Below are positions 56,495 through 64,000 of a stretch of 64,000 bases of DNA, in pieces. Position numbers and translations under genes: made by a program. Origin of the DNA: Phocaeicola vulgatus (GTDB taxonomy: Bacteria; Bacteroidota; Bacteroidia; Bacteroidales; Tannerellaceae); contig CP091733.1 of NCBI GenBank assembly GCA_022009975.1, positions 1,319,001-1,383,000 on the forward strand, read 5' to 3'. How positions within the stretch are numbered: the stretch's first letter is position 1; each line of letters begins with the position of its first letter. Under the pieces are notes generated by a model. That model was not told where the DNA came from, made no database searches, and was given only the letters and a program-made list of their open reading frames with translations.

Positions 56495-58587
56495 ATGGGA
56501 AACAATATAAACAGACCAAACAAGCCAGGGCAAAAGATGTTCCGTTTCAATTTCTATTGGATGTACGGAGTCATCTTCATGATTTTAGTGGCTTTGTACA
56601 TGACCAATGATTCGTCCATGTCCAAAGAGATTGGATGGACCGAATTCCAAAAGCTGACGAAAGAGAATGTCTTTGAGAAAATGGTCGTTTTCAACCATAA
56701 GAACGTGGTGGAGGCGACAGTCAAATCAGACAAAGTCAACATTGTCTTTCCGGACGAGAAGAACCGGAATACTTTGTCGCCAAAGGTGTTCATCAAAATA
56801 CCTTCATCCGACAAGTTCGCCGATTTCTATGACGATGCTGTCAGCAACAGCCATATCGACACGCAAGTAAGTTTTGAAGAGGGAGATGACACCATTTGGA
56901 ACTTTTTCGTCTCATTCGGCCCGATCCTCCTCTTCGTCCTTATCTGGATTTTCTTCATGCGGAGGATGTCCGGAGGCGGTGGCAGCGGGCCGGGCAACGT
57001 ATTCAGCGTAGGCAAGTCCAAGGCGCAATTGTTCGACAAGGACAATGACATGAAGGTCACATTCAAGGATGTGGCAGGATTGGCAGGCGCAAAACAGGAA
57101 GTGGAAGAGATTGTCTCTTTCTTGAAATCCTGCCAAATATACGGAATTGGGCGGTAAGATTCCGAAGGGCGCATTGTTGGTGGGTCCTCCGGGAACCGGT
57201 AAGACTTTGTTGGCGAAAGCAGTTGCCGGCGAAGCAAACGTGCCGTTCTTCTCCTTGTCCGGTTCGGACTTCGTGGAGATGTTCGTGGGTGTCGGAGCTT
57301 CCCGTGTGCGTGACCTGTTCCGCCAAGCAAAAGAGAAAGCTCCTTGTATCGTCTTCATCGATGAAATTGATGCCGTGGGGCGTGCAAGAGGTAAAAATGC
57401 CAATATGAACAGCAACGACGAGCGCGAGAACACCTTGAACCAATTGCTGACTGAAATGGACGGTTTCGGATCCAACAGCGGTGTCATTATTTTGGCGGCT
57501 ACCAACCGTGCCGACATCTTGGACAAGGCATTGTTACGTGCCGGACGTTTCGACCGCCAGATTCATGTGGATTTGCCTGACTTGAACGAAAGGAAAGAGA
57601 TATTCAACGTGCATTTGCGCCCGATCAAGATAGACAATTCCGTGGATGCTGAATTGCTGGCACGCCAGACTCCAGGTTTCTCCGGTGCGGATATTGCCAA
57701 CGTATGTAATGAGGCTGCTTTGATAGCTGCCCGCAACAACAAGAAATTCGTACAAAAAGAGGATTTCATGAATGCGGTGGATCGTATCGTGGGAGGTTTG
57801 GAAAGAAGGACGAAGGTGATGACAGAGTCCGAAAGGAAGAGCATTGCCATCCATGAAGCCGGGCACGCCACCATCAGTTGGAAATTGGAATATGCCAATC
57901 CATTGGTGAAAGTGACCATTGTTCCCCGTGGCAAGGCTTTGGGAGCAGCTTGGTATTTGCCTGAAGAGAGACAAATCACTACCCGTGAACAGTTGTTGGA
58001 CGAAATGTGCGCCACGTTGGGCGGAAGAGCTGCTGAAGAGCTGTTTTTAGGAAGGATTTCGACCGGTGCTTCCAACGACTTGGAGCGTGTGACCAAACAA
58101 GCCTACGCAATGGTAGTTTACTTTGGCATGAGCGAACGTCTTCCTAACTTGAATTACTATGACACCACGGGACAAGAATGGGGCTTCACCAAGCCTTATA
58201 GCGAGGAGACTGCCAAACTGATAGACATTGAGGTGCAGCGAATCATCCGTGAGCAGTATGAAAGGGCTAAGGAGCTTCTTTCCACGAATGCGGAAGGCCA
58301 TAACCAATTGGCAGCAGCTTTGTTGGAACGTGAAGTAATTTACAGTGAAGATGTTGAAGCCATATTCGGCAAACGTCCTTGGGCTTCCCGCTCTGAAGAG
58401 ATTTGGAAAGCCAGCAAGCGGCAGAAGAAAAGAAATCAAAAGAGGAGAAAAAAGGTAGCGACAGCGACGACTCTGCAAATGATAGTGACGCAACAACTGA
58501 CGGTGATAAAACTACCGGCAGTGACGTGGAAACTGAAGCAACCGGACTTCTCATGAAACAGAAGTGACAACACAGAATGAGGAATAA
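56495..58587 (+). CDS. ftsH: Membrane AAA+ zinc metalloprotease FtsH, frameshifted
   Basis: About 695 residues. Two membrane helices (~23-40 and ~140-158) bracket a periplasmic domain, followed by a Gly/Ser linker. The AAA domain has GPPGTGKT, DEIDAVGRARG and the second region of homology NRADILDKALLRAGRFDRQ; the protease site is HEAGHATIS. It degrades membrane and regulatory proteins. Breaks: an A lost near 57127 (FLKNPAKYTELGGKIP), a G near 58420 (KAAEEKKSKEEKK) and one near 58545 in the acidic Ser/Asp/Thr tail. The end is therefore uncertain: 58556 as sequenced, 58587 if the tail reads TSHETEVTTQNEE. Confidence 0.93.
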
Positions 58588-58622
58588 TTATCCTCTTTCG
58601 GGAAAATAGTCCCATCAAGAAA

Positions 58623-58659
58623 GGGGCTGTGTCAAAATGGTAAATTTTGATGCAGCCCC
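58623..58659 (+). terminator. Dispersed hairpin behind ftsH (copy 5)
   Basis: GGGGCTGTGTCAAAAT and ATTTTGATGCAGCCCC around GGTAA-type loop bases, followed by TTTAA. A decayed TIR-element start (ATGTCAGAATTGCGAA) follows it. Confidence 0.75.
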
Positions 58660-58722
58660 TTTAAGCTATGTCAGAATTGCGAACTCATTCTTAACTTTTT
58701 CCATTTCATCAATAGTTATGCT

Positions 58723-58809
58723 AAAAAACATACCGTTGTTTTGAAAAAAACATTGGACGTTTTTGAAAATTCCTCGTGACGTTTTTGAAAAAACAACGGT
58801 ATGTTTTTT
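58723..58809. repeat. Interspersed ACATTGGACGTTTTT repeat, copy D
   Basis: The ends AAAAAACATACCGTTGTTTT (58723-58742) and AAAACAACGGTATGTTTTTT (58790-58809) are a perfect 20-bp inverted repeat. They enclose one ACATTGGACGTTTTTGAAAA unit and one CTCGTGACGTTTTT unit. It is the most symmetric copy in the window. Confidence 0.8.
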
Positions 58810-58869
58810 CGTCTCGTTTTAACCCCCAAAAACACTCTGTAAAGCTGCCTTTTTATCTTGATTGGATTA

Positions 58870-59475
58870 TCACCTTTTGACAACCCTCTTCTTCAATTTG
58901 CAAAACCAAGATGTGCTAATGCGCATATAATGCGCGATGTATTTGTCCGGGACACGATGGATAATCCAAGGATGGCAAGAATAAATATATTGGATGAACT
59001 CCTCTGCTGTATAAGATTGCAAGATGGCAAACAACGTCTGATGCTTGGCAATCAAGAGTTGCAGCACGTGAATGTAGTAGACCATGAAGTCCGGATACTT
59101 CTGCGAGAGGGACTCGATATGAGCCTTGGAGAGACGAACCAGCTCACTCTCTTCCAAAGCCCTGATTTCAAATCCGGATGATTTGTGTGTCACATAACTG
59201 ATGTCCGACAGGAAAGGATATTGGATGTCGGAAGCGAAACTTGTCACACATTCATTCCCCTTTTCGGTGACGAACATGTTCACAAGCAGACCTTTATTAA
59301 TAAAATAGACCGATGAGCACAGCTCCCCCGTATGCAACAGCACTTCACCTTTGCGGACATTCAACACTGTTGCACAAGATTGCAAGTCCTCCCTGAACGA
59401 TGAGTTGTTCACCAACGATTCAGGGATTTCCGACAGCAACCGTTCAAACGGGTTTTCCTGCTTATTTTCAGCCAT
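58870..59475 (-). CDS. Crp/Fnr-family transcriptional regulator
   Basis: A 201-residue protein with a cyclic-nucleotide-binding-type barrel (~20-115, LNVRKGEVLLHTGELCSSVY and FINKGLLVNM) and a long connecting helix. A C-terminal winged helix has YIAHYMRISTSWFCKLKK as recognition segment. There are no FNR-type cysteine ligands at the N-terminus, so oxygen sensing by an iron-sulfur cluster is unlikely. It lies three bases behind the coiled-coil gene on the same strand and is probably co-transcribed. Targets unknown. Confidence 0.85.
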   Translation of the reverse strand: MAENKQENPFERLLSEIPESLVNNSSFREDLQSCATVLNVRKGEVLLHTGELCSSVYFINKGLLVNMFVTEKGNECVTSFASDIQYPFLSDISYVTHKSSGFEIRALEESELVRLSKAHIESLSQKYPDFMVYYIHVLQLLIAKHQTLFAILQSYTAEEFIQYIYSCHPWIIHRVPDKYIAHYMRISTSWFCKLKKRVVKR

Positions 59476-59478
59476 TAA

Positions 59479-60384
59479 TTACTGCTCCAAAACAAATGAT
59501 TTTTTACCAATCAGATTTCCATCTGCAAAGACATCTACACGGTAAGTTCCCGGAGACAAATACTCTTCGATATTCCAATACATCGTCACAGGAACCTCTT
59601 CCCCGTCATATTCTATGATTTTCTTCATGGAATAGTTGATGTCTTTTCCTTCATAAGTAAACACGTCCCCACGGCTCTTCAAAAGGATATCATCGTCAGG
59701 ACGCATGATGCGGACATATATCACCTTCTCGCCCACCGGAGCTGTCACATTCTTTGAAATCTTGAAATTAACGACAAACTGCTCCATCTTCTTGATTTTC
59801 TTGGCAACCTTTCCTCTTGAATTGACCGGAGTGACAGAGATGCCGGTTGCATCCAACTTACTTGCCAAAGTAACTCTTTCCGTCAGCTTCTCCTTCTCTT
59901 TCTTAAGGTTGGCAGCCGTTGAAGAGACCTGATGGTATTTCTTGACAGCCTCGTTCTTTTCGACCGTCAACTGCTCATTGGCACGGTTGAGTGAGTCAAT
60001 CTGTACAACATAGTTACGCATGATTTTACGCAAAGTTGCCAATTCCTTCTTCAAGCGGGCGATTTCTTTGGCGTTGGTCGATTTGACCGTTCTCAACTCC
60101 TCCATCAACCGCTGCACTTTAGCCTGCTCGGTCGAGAGCAAAGCGACCAAAGAGTCATTGCTGACACTGAATTTATAACCTTCATATTGCAAAGAGAGCT
60201 CGTTCAAATCGTCAGACATCATCTCTTTTTCCAAATCGAACGACTGCGTCATCTCTTCCATTTGCTTCTTCTGATGGAAGATATAATAAACACCACCTCC
60301 AGCGATTATTGCCAAAACTACCACTGCTACTATCAGCATGGACAACTTGTTGATTTCTTTATTTTCTTTCTTTTCTGAATCCAT
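59479..60384 (-). CDS. Membrane-anchored coiled-coil protein with C-terminal beta domain
   Basis: Intact 301 residues. A short cytoplasmic head (MDSEKKENKEINK) and one helix (~14-33, LIVAVVVLAIIAGGGVYYI) lead into a long periplasmic coiled coil (~35-180) rich in Lys/Glu/Leu. The C-terminal beta domain includes VNFKISKNVTAPVGEKVIYV and TYRVDVFADGNLIGK. I believe it is a conserved Bacteroidetes protein of unknown function; the layout suggests a spacer or scaffold across the periplasm. Confidence 0.8.
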   Translation of the reverse strand: MDSEKKENKEINKLSMLIVAVVVLAIIAGGGVYYIFHQKKQMEEMTQSFDLEKEMMSDDLNELSLQYEGYKFSVSNDSLVALLSTEQAKVQRLMEELRTVKSTNAKEIARLKKELATLRKIMRNYVVQIDSLNRANEQLTVEKNEAVKKYHQVSSTAANLKKEKEKLTERVTLASKLDATGISVTPVNSRGKVAKKIKKMEQFVVNFKISKNVTAPVGEKVIYVRIMRPDDDILLKSRGDVFTYEGKDINYSMKKIIEYDGEEVPVTMYWNIEEYLSPGTYRVDVFADGNLIGKKSFVLEQ

Positions 60385-60621
60385 AAAACCAAATTATAAC
60401 TTATGAAATTGTACACAAAAATAAGACTAAATTATCTATTACGGAAATGCAATTCCCTATTTATACATTTTTAAGAGAGATGTCGCCACGGGAACTTAGG
60501 CATTTATAACATATTTTTATTGGCAACAGATTCATTTTTAATTCATTTTCTATTAACTTTCGAGCGGCTTTGTAAGCAACCCTTATGGAGCCACCGTTTT
60601 TAACATCTAAAAGATAAAAGC

Positions 60622-61256
60622 ATGAAAAGTATTTTCTTATCACTCGTCGCAGCTTGTATGCTGAGCGGGGCTTATGCCCAGACCCTTTCCCCTATCCAAT
60701 TAAAAGCACCCGAAAAGAAAGCCGGGCTAAGTGTCATGGAAACATTGGCAAACCGCCATTCCACCCGCGAGTTTTCCAACAAGAAATTGACGTTGCAAGA
60801 GCTCTCCAACCTGCTTTGGGCGGCAAACGGCATCAACCGGCCGGAAAAGGGAATGAGGACAGCCCCAAGTGCCATGAATGCGCAAGAGGTCGATGTTTAT
60901 GTATGTATGGAAGAAGGAGCTTTTCTTTATGATGCGAAGTCGAACCAGCTCCAGCCGGTCATCCAAGAGGATTTAAGAGGATTGGTGGGCGGCAAGCAGG
61001 CATTTGTCAAAAATGCGCCAGTCGTATTATTAATGGTAAGCGACCTTTCCAAATTGCCGGGCGGCAACTCGGAACAAACCAAACTGATGGCAGCGATTGA
61101 TGCCGGCATCGTTTCCCAGAACATCTCCATAGCTTGCTCCGGTTTAGGGTTGATTACCGTTCCTCGCGCCTCCATGGACAAAGAGGCTTTGGCGCAAAAG
61201 CTGAAGCTGAAAGCACCCAATTGCTACTGATGAACAATCCTGTCGGGAAAGAATAA
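60622..61256 (+). CDS. Exported nitroreductase-family flavoprotein, frameshifted at the end
   Basis: About 211 residues. Signal MKSIFLSLVAACMLSGAYAQ. The FMN-binding pattern of the family is visible: RHSTREFSNKKLTLQELSNL (~45-64), RTAPSAMNAQE and IACSGLGLITVPRAS. SagB-like members of this size reduce nitro or quinone compounds. A base is lost near 61217, so reading stops at 61230; the restored tail LLLMNNPVGKE ends at TAA 61254-61256. Substrate unknown; export is unusual for a flavin enzyme but common in gut Bacteroidales. Confidence 0.83.
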
Positions 61257-61330
61257 AACGTTTTTTGCCGAAAAACAACGGACAAAGGCAGAATTTGTCT
61301 CCATAACTCGCCAACTATGCCGAAAAAGGT

Positions 61331-61338
61331 TATCTTTG
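61331..61338 (+). promoter_or_regulatory. -7 promoter box (TATCTTTG) of the sigma-54 regulator gene
   Basis: TATCTTTG 26 bases before ATG 61365, after the nitroreductase stop. Confidence 0.65.
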
Positions 61339-61364
61339 CATGATAGAACAACTTTTGATTATGT

Positions 61365-62710
61365 ATGCAGATTTCGGTTTTAATTGTAGAAGATGATATA
61401 ACTTTTTCCCTTATGCTAAAAACCTGGTTAGGGAAAAAAGGATTTCAAGTGGAGACAGCTGCCTCTGTCGCAGATGCGAAGAAGAAGTTGGACGGGGATT
61501 TCCCCTTCCAGGTTATTCTTTCCGACTTGCGGCTTCCGGATCAAGATGGCATCGATTTGTTGCGTTGGTTGAAAGACGAGCGGAAACAGGTTGTAGTCAT
61601 CATGATGACCAGTTATGCGGATATTCATACTGCCGTGCAAGCTATCAAATTAGGAGCTGCCGACTATGTTTCCAAACCAATCAATCCGGATGAATTACTG
61701 AAAAAAATCAAGGAGCTGGTCAGCGAATCCGCCGAACCAGCCGACACCCTCCCAATAGAAAATGCGCCAGACAAAGATTCACTTTACATCGAAGGCTCCA
61801 GCCAAGCTGCCACCTCGATGTATGAGCACGTCAAATTAGTCGCCCCGACCGAAATGGCAGTACTGATTACCGGTTCGAGTGGAACAGGGAAAGAGTATGT
61901 AGCCAGACGCATACATGAACAAAGCAACCGAGTCAACGCCCCGTTCATTGCAATCGACTGCGGAGCGATTCCAAAGAGCTTGCCGCCTCGGAGTTTTTCG
62001 GCCACATCAAAGGTTCGTTTACCGGAGCCATTGAGAACAAGACCGGAGCATTCGTGATGGCACAAGGTGGAACCATCTTCTTGGACGAAATAGGCAACCT
62101 CACCTACGAAGTGCAAGTCCAGTTGCTGCGTGCCCTTCAAGAGCGCAAAGTCCGCCCGGTCGGGAGCAATCAAGAAATCGCCATAAATGTCCGCCTGGTC
62201 TCGGCGACCAATGAGAATCTGCGCCAAGCTATCGAAAAAGGAGAATTCAGGGAAGACTTGTATCATCGCATCAACGAGTTCACCATTCATATCCCGGACA
62301 TTCGGGAACGGCATGAAGACCTGCCCATATTCGCCAACCATTTCTTGGACATGGCGAACAACGAGCTGAAGAAAGAAATCATCGGTTTCGATGCGGAAAC
62401 CATCCGGCTCTTCCAATCCTACTCATGGCCGGGCAATCTCCGGCAAATGAAAAATGTCATCCGATATGCCACGCTCCTTGCCAAAGGCCGCTATATCACA
62501 CGTGCCGAACTGCCGGAGGAAATCTTGGCGGAAGTCGCTTCGCAAAAGAGCAACCAAGGAGCCACTCCGCTAAAGGACGAATCGCATGAAATAGCCATGA
62601 TAAGGAAGGCTTTGGAAGAGTGCAACAACAACAAAACCAAAACAGCCCAGCTGTTGGGAATCGACCGTAAGACGCTCTACAATAAAATGAAACTGTATAG
62701 GATGGAATAA
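61365..62710 (+). CDS. NtrC-family sigma-54-dependent response regulator, frameshifted
   Basis: About 448 residues. The receiver domain (VLIVEDD at 5-11, phospho-acceptor D54 in ILSDLRLPD, K in YVSKPIN) precedes a sigma-54 activation AAA domain. That domain has GSSGTGKE (~168), GSFTGA (variant of the GAFTGA loop contacting sigma-54) and FLDEIG. A Fis-type helix-turn-helix ends the protein (NNNKTKTAQLLGIDRKTLYN). A G is lost near 61976 (IPKELAASEFFGHIKGSFTG). No histidine kinase gene is visible in the window. In Bacteroidales such regulators often govern envelope functions; targets here unknown. Confidence 0.9.
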
Positions 62711-62759
62711 GGCGAAGAGGAAATTTAGGCAAAACGACGTATAAATCGAGATTTTTGTG

Positions 62760-62767
62760 TAAGTTTG
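62760..62767 (+). promoter_or_regulatory. -7 promoter box (TAAGTTTG) six bases before the porin start
   Basis: TAAGTTTG fits TAnnTTTG and includes the TTG at 62765, which therefore is not a start codon. The mRNA of the next gene would be nearly leaderless. Confidence 0.55.
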
Positions 62768-62773
62768 CAGCCG

Positions 62774-64000
62774 ATGAAACGTAAATTATTTTTTCTGATT
62801 ATAATACTTTTTCCCATCTGCCTTTCTGCACAAACGGGCAGAAGGGGCAATAAGAGCGGTGGATTTTCCCTTTCCAACCTATCATCAGGCACCAACAAAG
62901 TTGCCGACAGCCTCTTGGTCGTTGATAGCACGGAATGGAAAAGCAGGCAAATCATGGCTTATCAGCTAAATTCTTATTTGGGCAACACCCAGCCTGCCGA
63001 ACTTGACACGAGCAAGTTGAACTCGGTAAACCGTTCGCTGATGGAAGGCAGGGGACTCGCTCTCGGCTATGTGGGGAACTTGGGGTCTCCGGCGCAAACC
63101 CGCATCTTCTCCGAACGGAAAGAGGCGAGGGATTTCGTCTTTGCCGATGCTTATGACTATTTTATCACCACTCCGCTCAATGCCAAATTCTATGACACCA
63201 AGTTGCCATTCACGGATGTGCTCTACACAACCGCTGGAGGAAGTACCAACAAAGAGGAGGAGTTGAAAGCATTATTATCTATCAATTTCGGGAAGAAAAT
63301 CAATGTGGGAGGCGACTTTGACTATATTTATGGCAGAGGATTCTATACTTCAAACGGAAACAAGCTGATCAGCTACCGCCTCTACGGAAGTTACCGTTCC
63401 GACCATTATGAGATGAATGCGTATGCGAGCAATTATAACTTCATCAACCACGAGAATGGAGGATTGAGGAATGATGCTGTCTTGACGCACCCGGAAGATT
63501 ATGCGGAAGGGAAAAAGAGATGGTGCCGAAAGATTATCCGGTTCTCTATAACGACGTATTTAACCGCGTCAAAGGAAAGCAATATTTCTTGACACACCGC
63601 TACAATTTGGGTTTTACCAAAACCCTGTTTGCCGGGGAAGATAATGAGCAAGATGTGTTTGTTCCCGTCTCAAGCATTATCCACACGATTTTATACGAAG
63701 ACAACCAACGCCGTTTCACCACGTCCGAAGGGACAAGCACGGCCATTGACACCCTGTTCAACCAAGGATATCCATTGAACTATGACGAGAAGCTGAACGA
63801 TGTATATAATTATTGGAGCTTGAAGAACACAATCGCCCTCTCCTTGCGCGAAGGTTTCCAAAACTGGGCAAAGTTCGGATTGACGGCATTCGTCAATTTG
63901 GAGAAGAGGCGTTTCCGGATGCAGGCGGAAAAACGGGAGAACCCTGATGAATTGATATTGGACCCCGATCATTCCATTTCGCAACCGTCTATCCGCGGAG
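62774..64000 (+). CDS. Putative outer-membrane porin, partial and frameshifted
   Basis: Begins MKRKLFFLIIILFPICLSAQ (signal peptide). It continues with barrel-like strands: INVGGDFDYIYGRGFYTSNG, YRLYGSYRSDHYEMNAYASN, then after a base lost near 63513 VPKDYPVLYNDVFNRVKG and YFLTHRYNLGFTKTLF. This matches the Bacteroidetes family usually annotated as putative porin. It runs off the right edge, so length and C-terminus are unknown. Confidence 0.75.

Overview
This is a Bacteroidales chromosome segment. The evidence is Bacteroidetes-type promoters (TAnnTTTG -7 boxes, no Shine-Dalgarno dependence), a long Ala/Glu-tailed ribosomal protein S16, an AmgK-RapZ fusion, GH43/GH33/GH127 glycosidases, DUF362 plus ferredoxin genes, a TonB receptor with a carboxypeptidase-like N-domain, and S9 and C69 peptidases. 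A gut commensal near Parabacteroides, Bacteroides or Odoribacter fits best; I cannot name a species. There is no phage, plasmid, transposase, rRNA or CRISPR array.

Layout. 1-2.7 kb: a minus-strand cell-wall recycling operon (APH-RapZ kinase, sugar nucleotidyltransferase, PEP-domain protein). 3.1-4.8 kb: glutamate dehydrogenase and a small membrane protein. 5.0-7.9 kb: a three-gene plus-strand operon encoding a true steroid 5-alpha-reductase homologue, an Old-Yellow-Enzyme type NADH:flavin oxidoreductase and a short-chain dehydrogenase. This is the gene set of the gut-bacterial bile-acid/steroid 5AR-5BR-HSDH pathway and is the most interesting locus here. 7.9-13.6 kb: serine dehydratase, GH43 lipoprotein, threonine dehydratase, S16, Tat-exported Gfo/Idh oxidoreductase. 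13.9-25.9 kb: housekeeping genes (TPR protein, gyrA, clpC, fhs, S9 peptidase, tcdA). 26.2-33.0 kb: sialidase, PHP phosphatase, DUF362/4Fe-4S membrane module, tandem-domain GH43 lipoprotein. 33.1-35.4 kb: tgt-lptG. 35.9-40.7 kb: an ABC-2/HlyD/TolC export operon without an ATPase gene. 41-47.3 kb: porin-like protein, C69 dipeptidase, endonuclease IV, TPR protein, EamA transporter. 47.5-47.9 kb: a duplicated tRNA-Thr/tRNA-Tyr cassette. 48.1-55.4 kb: GH127, a VOC protein, a Fur-family regulator with a near-perfect 27-bp dyad in its divergent promoter region, a His-rich exported protein and a TonB receptor; this looks like a metal-homeostasis divergon. 55.6-64 kb: two tRNA-Gln genes, rsfS-ftsH, a Crp-like regulator, a coiled-coil protein, a nitroreductase, a sigma-54 response regulator and a truncated putative porin.

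Two families of short non-coding repeats are scattered between genes. One is a GGGGCTGTGTC-type hairpin, usually followed by an 80-108 bp element with terminal inverted repeats. The other is an approximately 100-bp element built from ACATTGGACGTTTTT units.

Data quality matters. Around 30 single-base disruptions, mostly lost bases in short homopolymers, interrupt about half of the longer genes, including the essential ftsH. The conserved protein continues immediately in the next frame each time. I therefore treat them as sequencing or assembly errors and give reconstructed gene spans, noting each break.
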